Translations under genes and position numbers: made by a program
Notes under the pieces: model-generated
Database searches by the model: none
What the model saw: only the letters and a program-made list of their open reading frames with translations
What the model was told of the DNA's origin: nothing
Source: Bacillota bacterium
GTDB taxonomy: Bacteria; Bacillota; Clostridia; Oscillospirales; Ruminococcaceae
Assembly (NCBI GenBank): GCA_023396215.1
Contig: JAEWWW010000118.1
Location: 1-22,265, forward strand
Length of the DNA: 22,265 bases
Direction: 5' to 3'
In this document: piece by piece, positions 21,567-22,265 of the stretch
Numbering within the stretch: the first letter of the stretch is position 1
Layout: each line of letters begins with the position of its first letter

Positions 21567-22260
21567 CGGCGCTCATCCTCCTTTCCAGCCTTTTTTGCAG
21601 CGCGGTCAGCCCGACCACAACCACCAGATAGATGCCCGCCACAAACAACAGCGGTACATAGGCGTTGAAGGTGCGGCTCTTGACCAGATTGGCCACCATC
21701 GAAAGCTCGCGGATGGCGATAAAGCCGGCTACCGAGGTTTCTTTGACCAGCACGATAAACTCGTTGAACAGCGCGGGCAGGATGTTTTTGACCGCCTGCG
21801 GCATAACGATGTAGCGCATGGCGGTGTTTTTGCTCAGCCCCAGCGAGCGCCCGGCCTCCATCTGGCCCCTATCCACCGAAAGGATGCCCGCCCGGATGAT
21901 TTCGGCCACATAGGCCCCCGAGTTGACGCCGAAGGCCAGCACCGCCACCGGGATGGCCATCTCCATCGAAGCCGACTGGAAAATCACGTAATAGGTAATC
22001 ATAATCTGGATAAGAATCGGGGTGCCGCGGATGATGGTGATATAGATATCCGCCAAAGCATCCAGCAGCTTCAGGCCCCTGGTGTCGATGGCATAAACCT
22101 TGATGACGGCAATCACAATGCCGATGAGCGTACCCAGCAGCACCCCGCCCAGCGCCATAATCAGGGTGTTGCGAAACCCCTCGATGTAAAGCAGATAACG
22201 GCTGTTGGCGATGATATTGTCGTATAAATCCTGCCCCAGCTTCTGCAAAATGTAAGGCAT
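21553..22260 (-). CDS. Polar amino acid ABC transporter permease
   Basis: A 235-residue membrane subunit of the HisM/GlnP type. The N-terminal signature region YIEGFRNTLIMALGGVLLGTLIGIVIAV is followed by about four more hydrophobic segments. The EAA loop (EAGRSLGLSKNTAMRYIVMPQAVKNILP) that docks on the ATPase is present, as is IIRGTPILIQI. The ATG at 22260 is five bases from the window edge, so the ribosome binding site is not visible and a longer N-terminus is possible. It is upstream of and overlaps the ATPase gene. The solute-binding protein gene is not in the window and may precede it. Confidence 0.93.
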   Translation of the reverse strand: MPYILQKLGQDLYDNIIANSRYLLYIEGFRNTLIMALGGVLLGTLIGIVIAVIKVYAIDTRGLKLLDALADIYITIIRGTPILIQIMITYYVIFQSASMEMAIPVAVLAFGVNSGAYVAEIIRAGILSVDRGQMEAGRSLGLSKNTAMRYIVMPQAVKNILPALFNEFIVLVKETSVAGFIAIRELSMVANLVKSRTFNAYVPLLFVAGIYLVVVVGLTALQKRLERRMSAGDRR

Positions 22261-22265
22261 GGGTC

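Noticed and set aside
1..22265. CRISPR arrays, insertion sequences, phage genes or a replication origin.
   Set aside because: No regularly spaced direct repeats, transposase or phage structural frames, or DnaA-box cluster could be seen.

Overview
The window looks like a chromosomal stretch of a GC-rich, low-branching Gram-positive bacterium of the Clostridia, most likely Oscillospirales (Ruminococcaceae-like). Reasons: most genes carry strong AGGAGG-type ribosome binding sites, the Firmicutes-type ecfA1-ecfA2-ecfT-truA cluster is present, a tRNA-Cys T-box precedes cysES, the Clp ATPase has an N-terminal zinc finger of ClpE type, and a DUF5711-like protein sits next to CvpA. The taxonomic call is inference. 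Nearly all genes lie on the minus strand; only putP, tRNA-Val and one small antisense RNA are on the plus strand.

Layout, left to right. (1) 1-351: 5' part of a LolD/MacB-type ABC ATPase with a TTG start, running off the left edge. (2) 952-3231: ClpE-like unfoldase, with a terminator hairpin at 724-748. (3) 3528-4094: pgsA-like phosphatidyltransferase. (4) 4431-6624: DUF5711-like membrane protein followed by CvpA. (5) 6910-10723: ecfA1-ecfA2-ecfT-mmcQ/yjbR-truA, an energy-coupling module for vitamin or metal uptake plus a tRNA modification enzyme. (6) 11154-14427: ruvC-ruvA-ruvB followed by an rRNA-type methyltransferase, with ATGA overlaps, behind a good promoter. (7) 14817-14892: tRNA-Val(GAC). 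(8) 15478-15672: a 64-residue secreted microprotein that is little more than a signal peptide plus an NPTTG sorting signal, under a consensus promoter. (9) 15964-17457: putP Na+/proline symporter. (10) 17473-17746: about 280 nt of back-to-back hairpins between convergent putP and cysS. (11) 17760-19804: cysE-cysS, led by a tRNA-Cys T-box riboswitch (19900-20195). (12) 20338-20711: a compact, unlabelled module that I read as a type I toxin-antitoxin system. It has a tiny hydrophobic peptide, a possible coupled leader ORF, a Shine-Dalgarno sequence buried in a hairpin, and a convergent antisense RNA with its own promoter and terminator. (13) 20844-22260: a polar amino acid ABC transporter ATPase and permease.

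Most of the sequence is ordinary housekeeping DNA. The parts most worth a second look are the putative type I toxin-antitoxin module, the NPTTG microprotein, the hairpin cluster between putP and cysS, the dispersed GTAGGGGYG palindromic repeats in the spacers, and a glutamine-to-leucine change in the Q-loop of the amino acid ABC ATPase.
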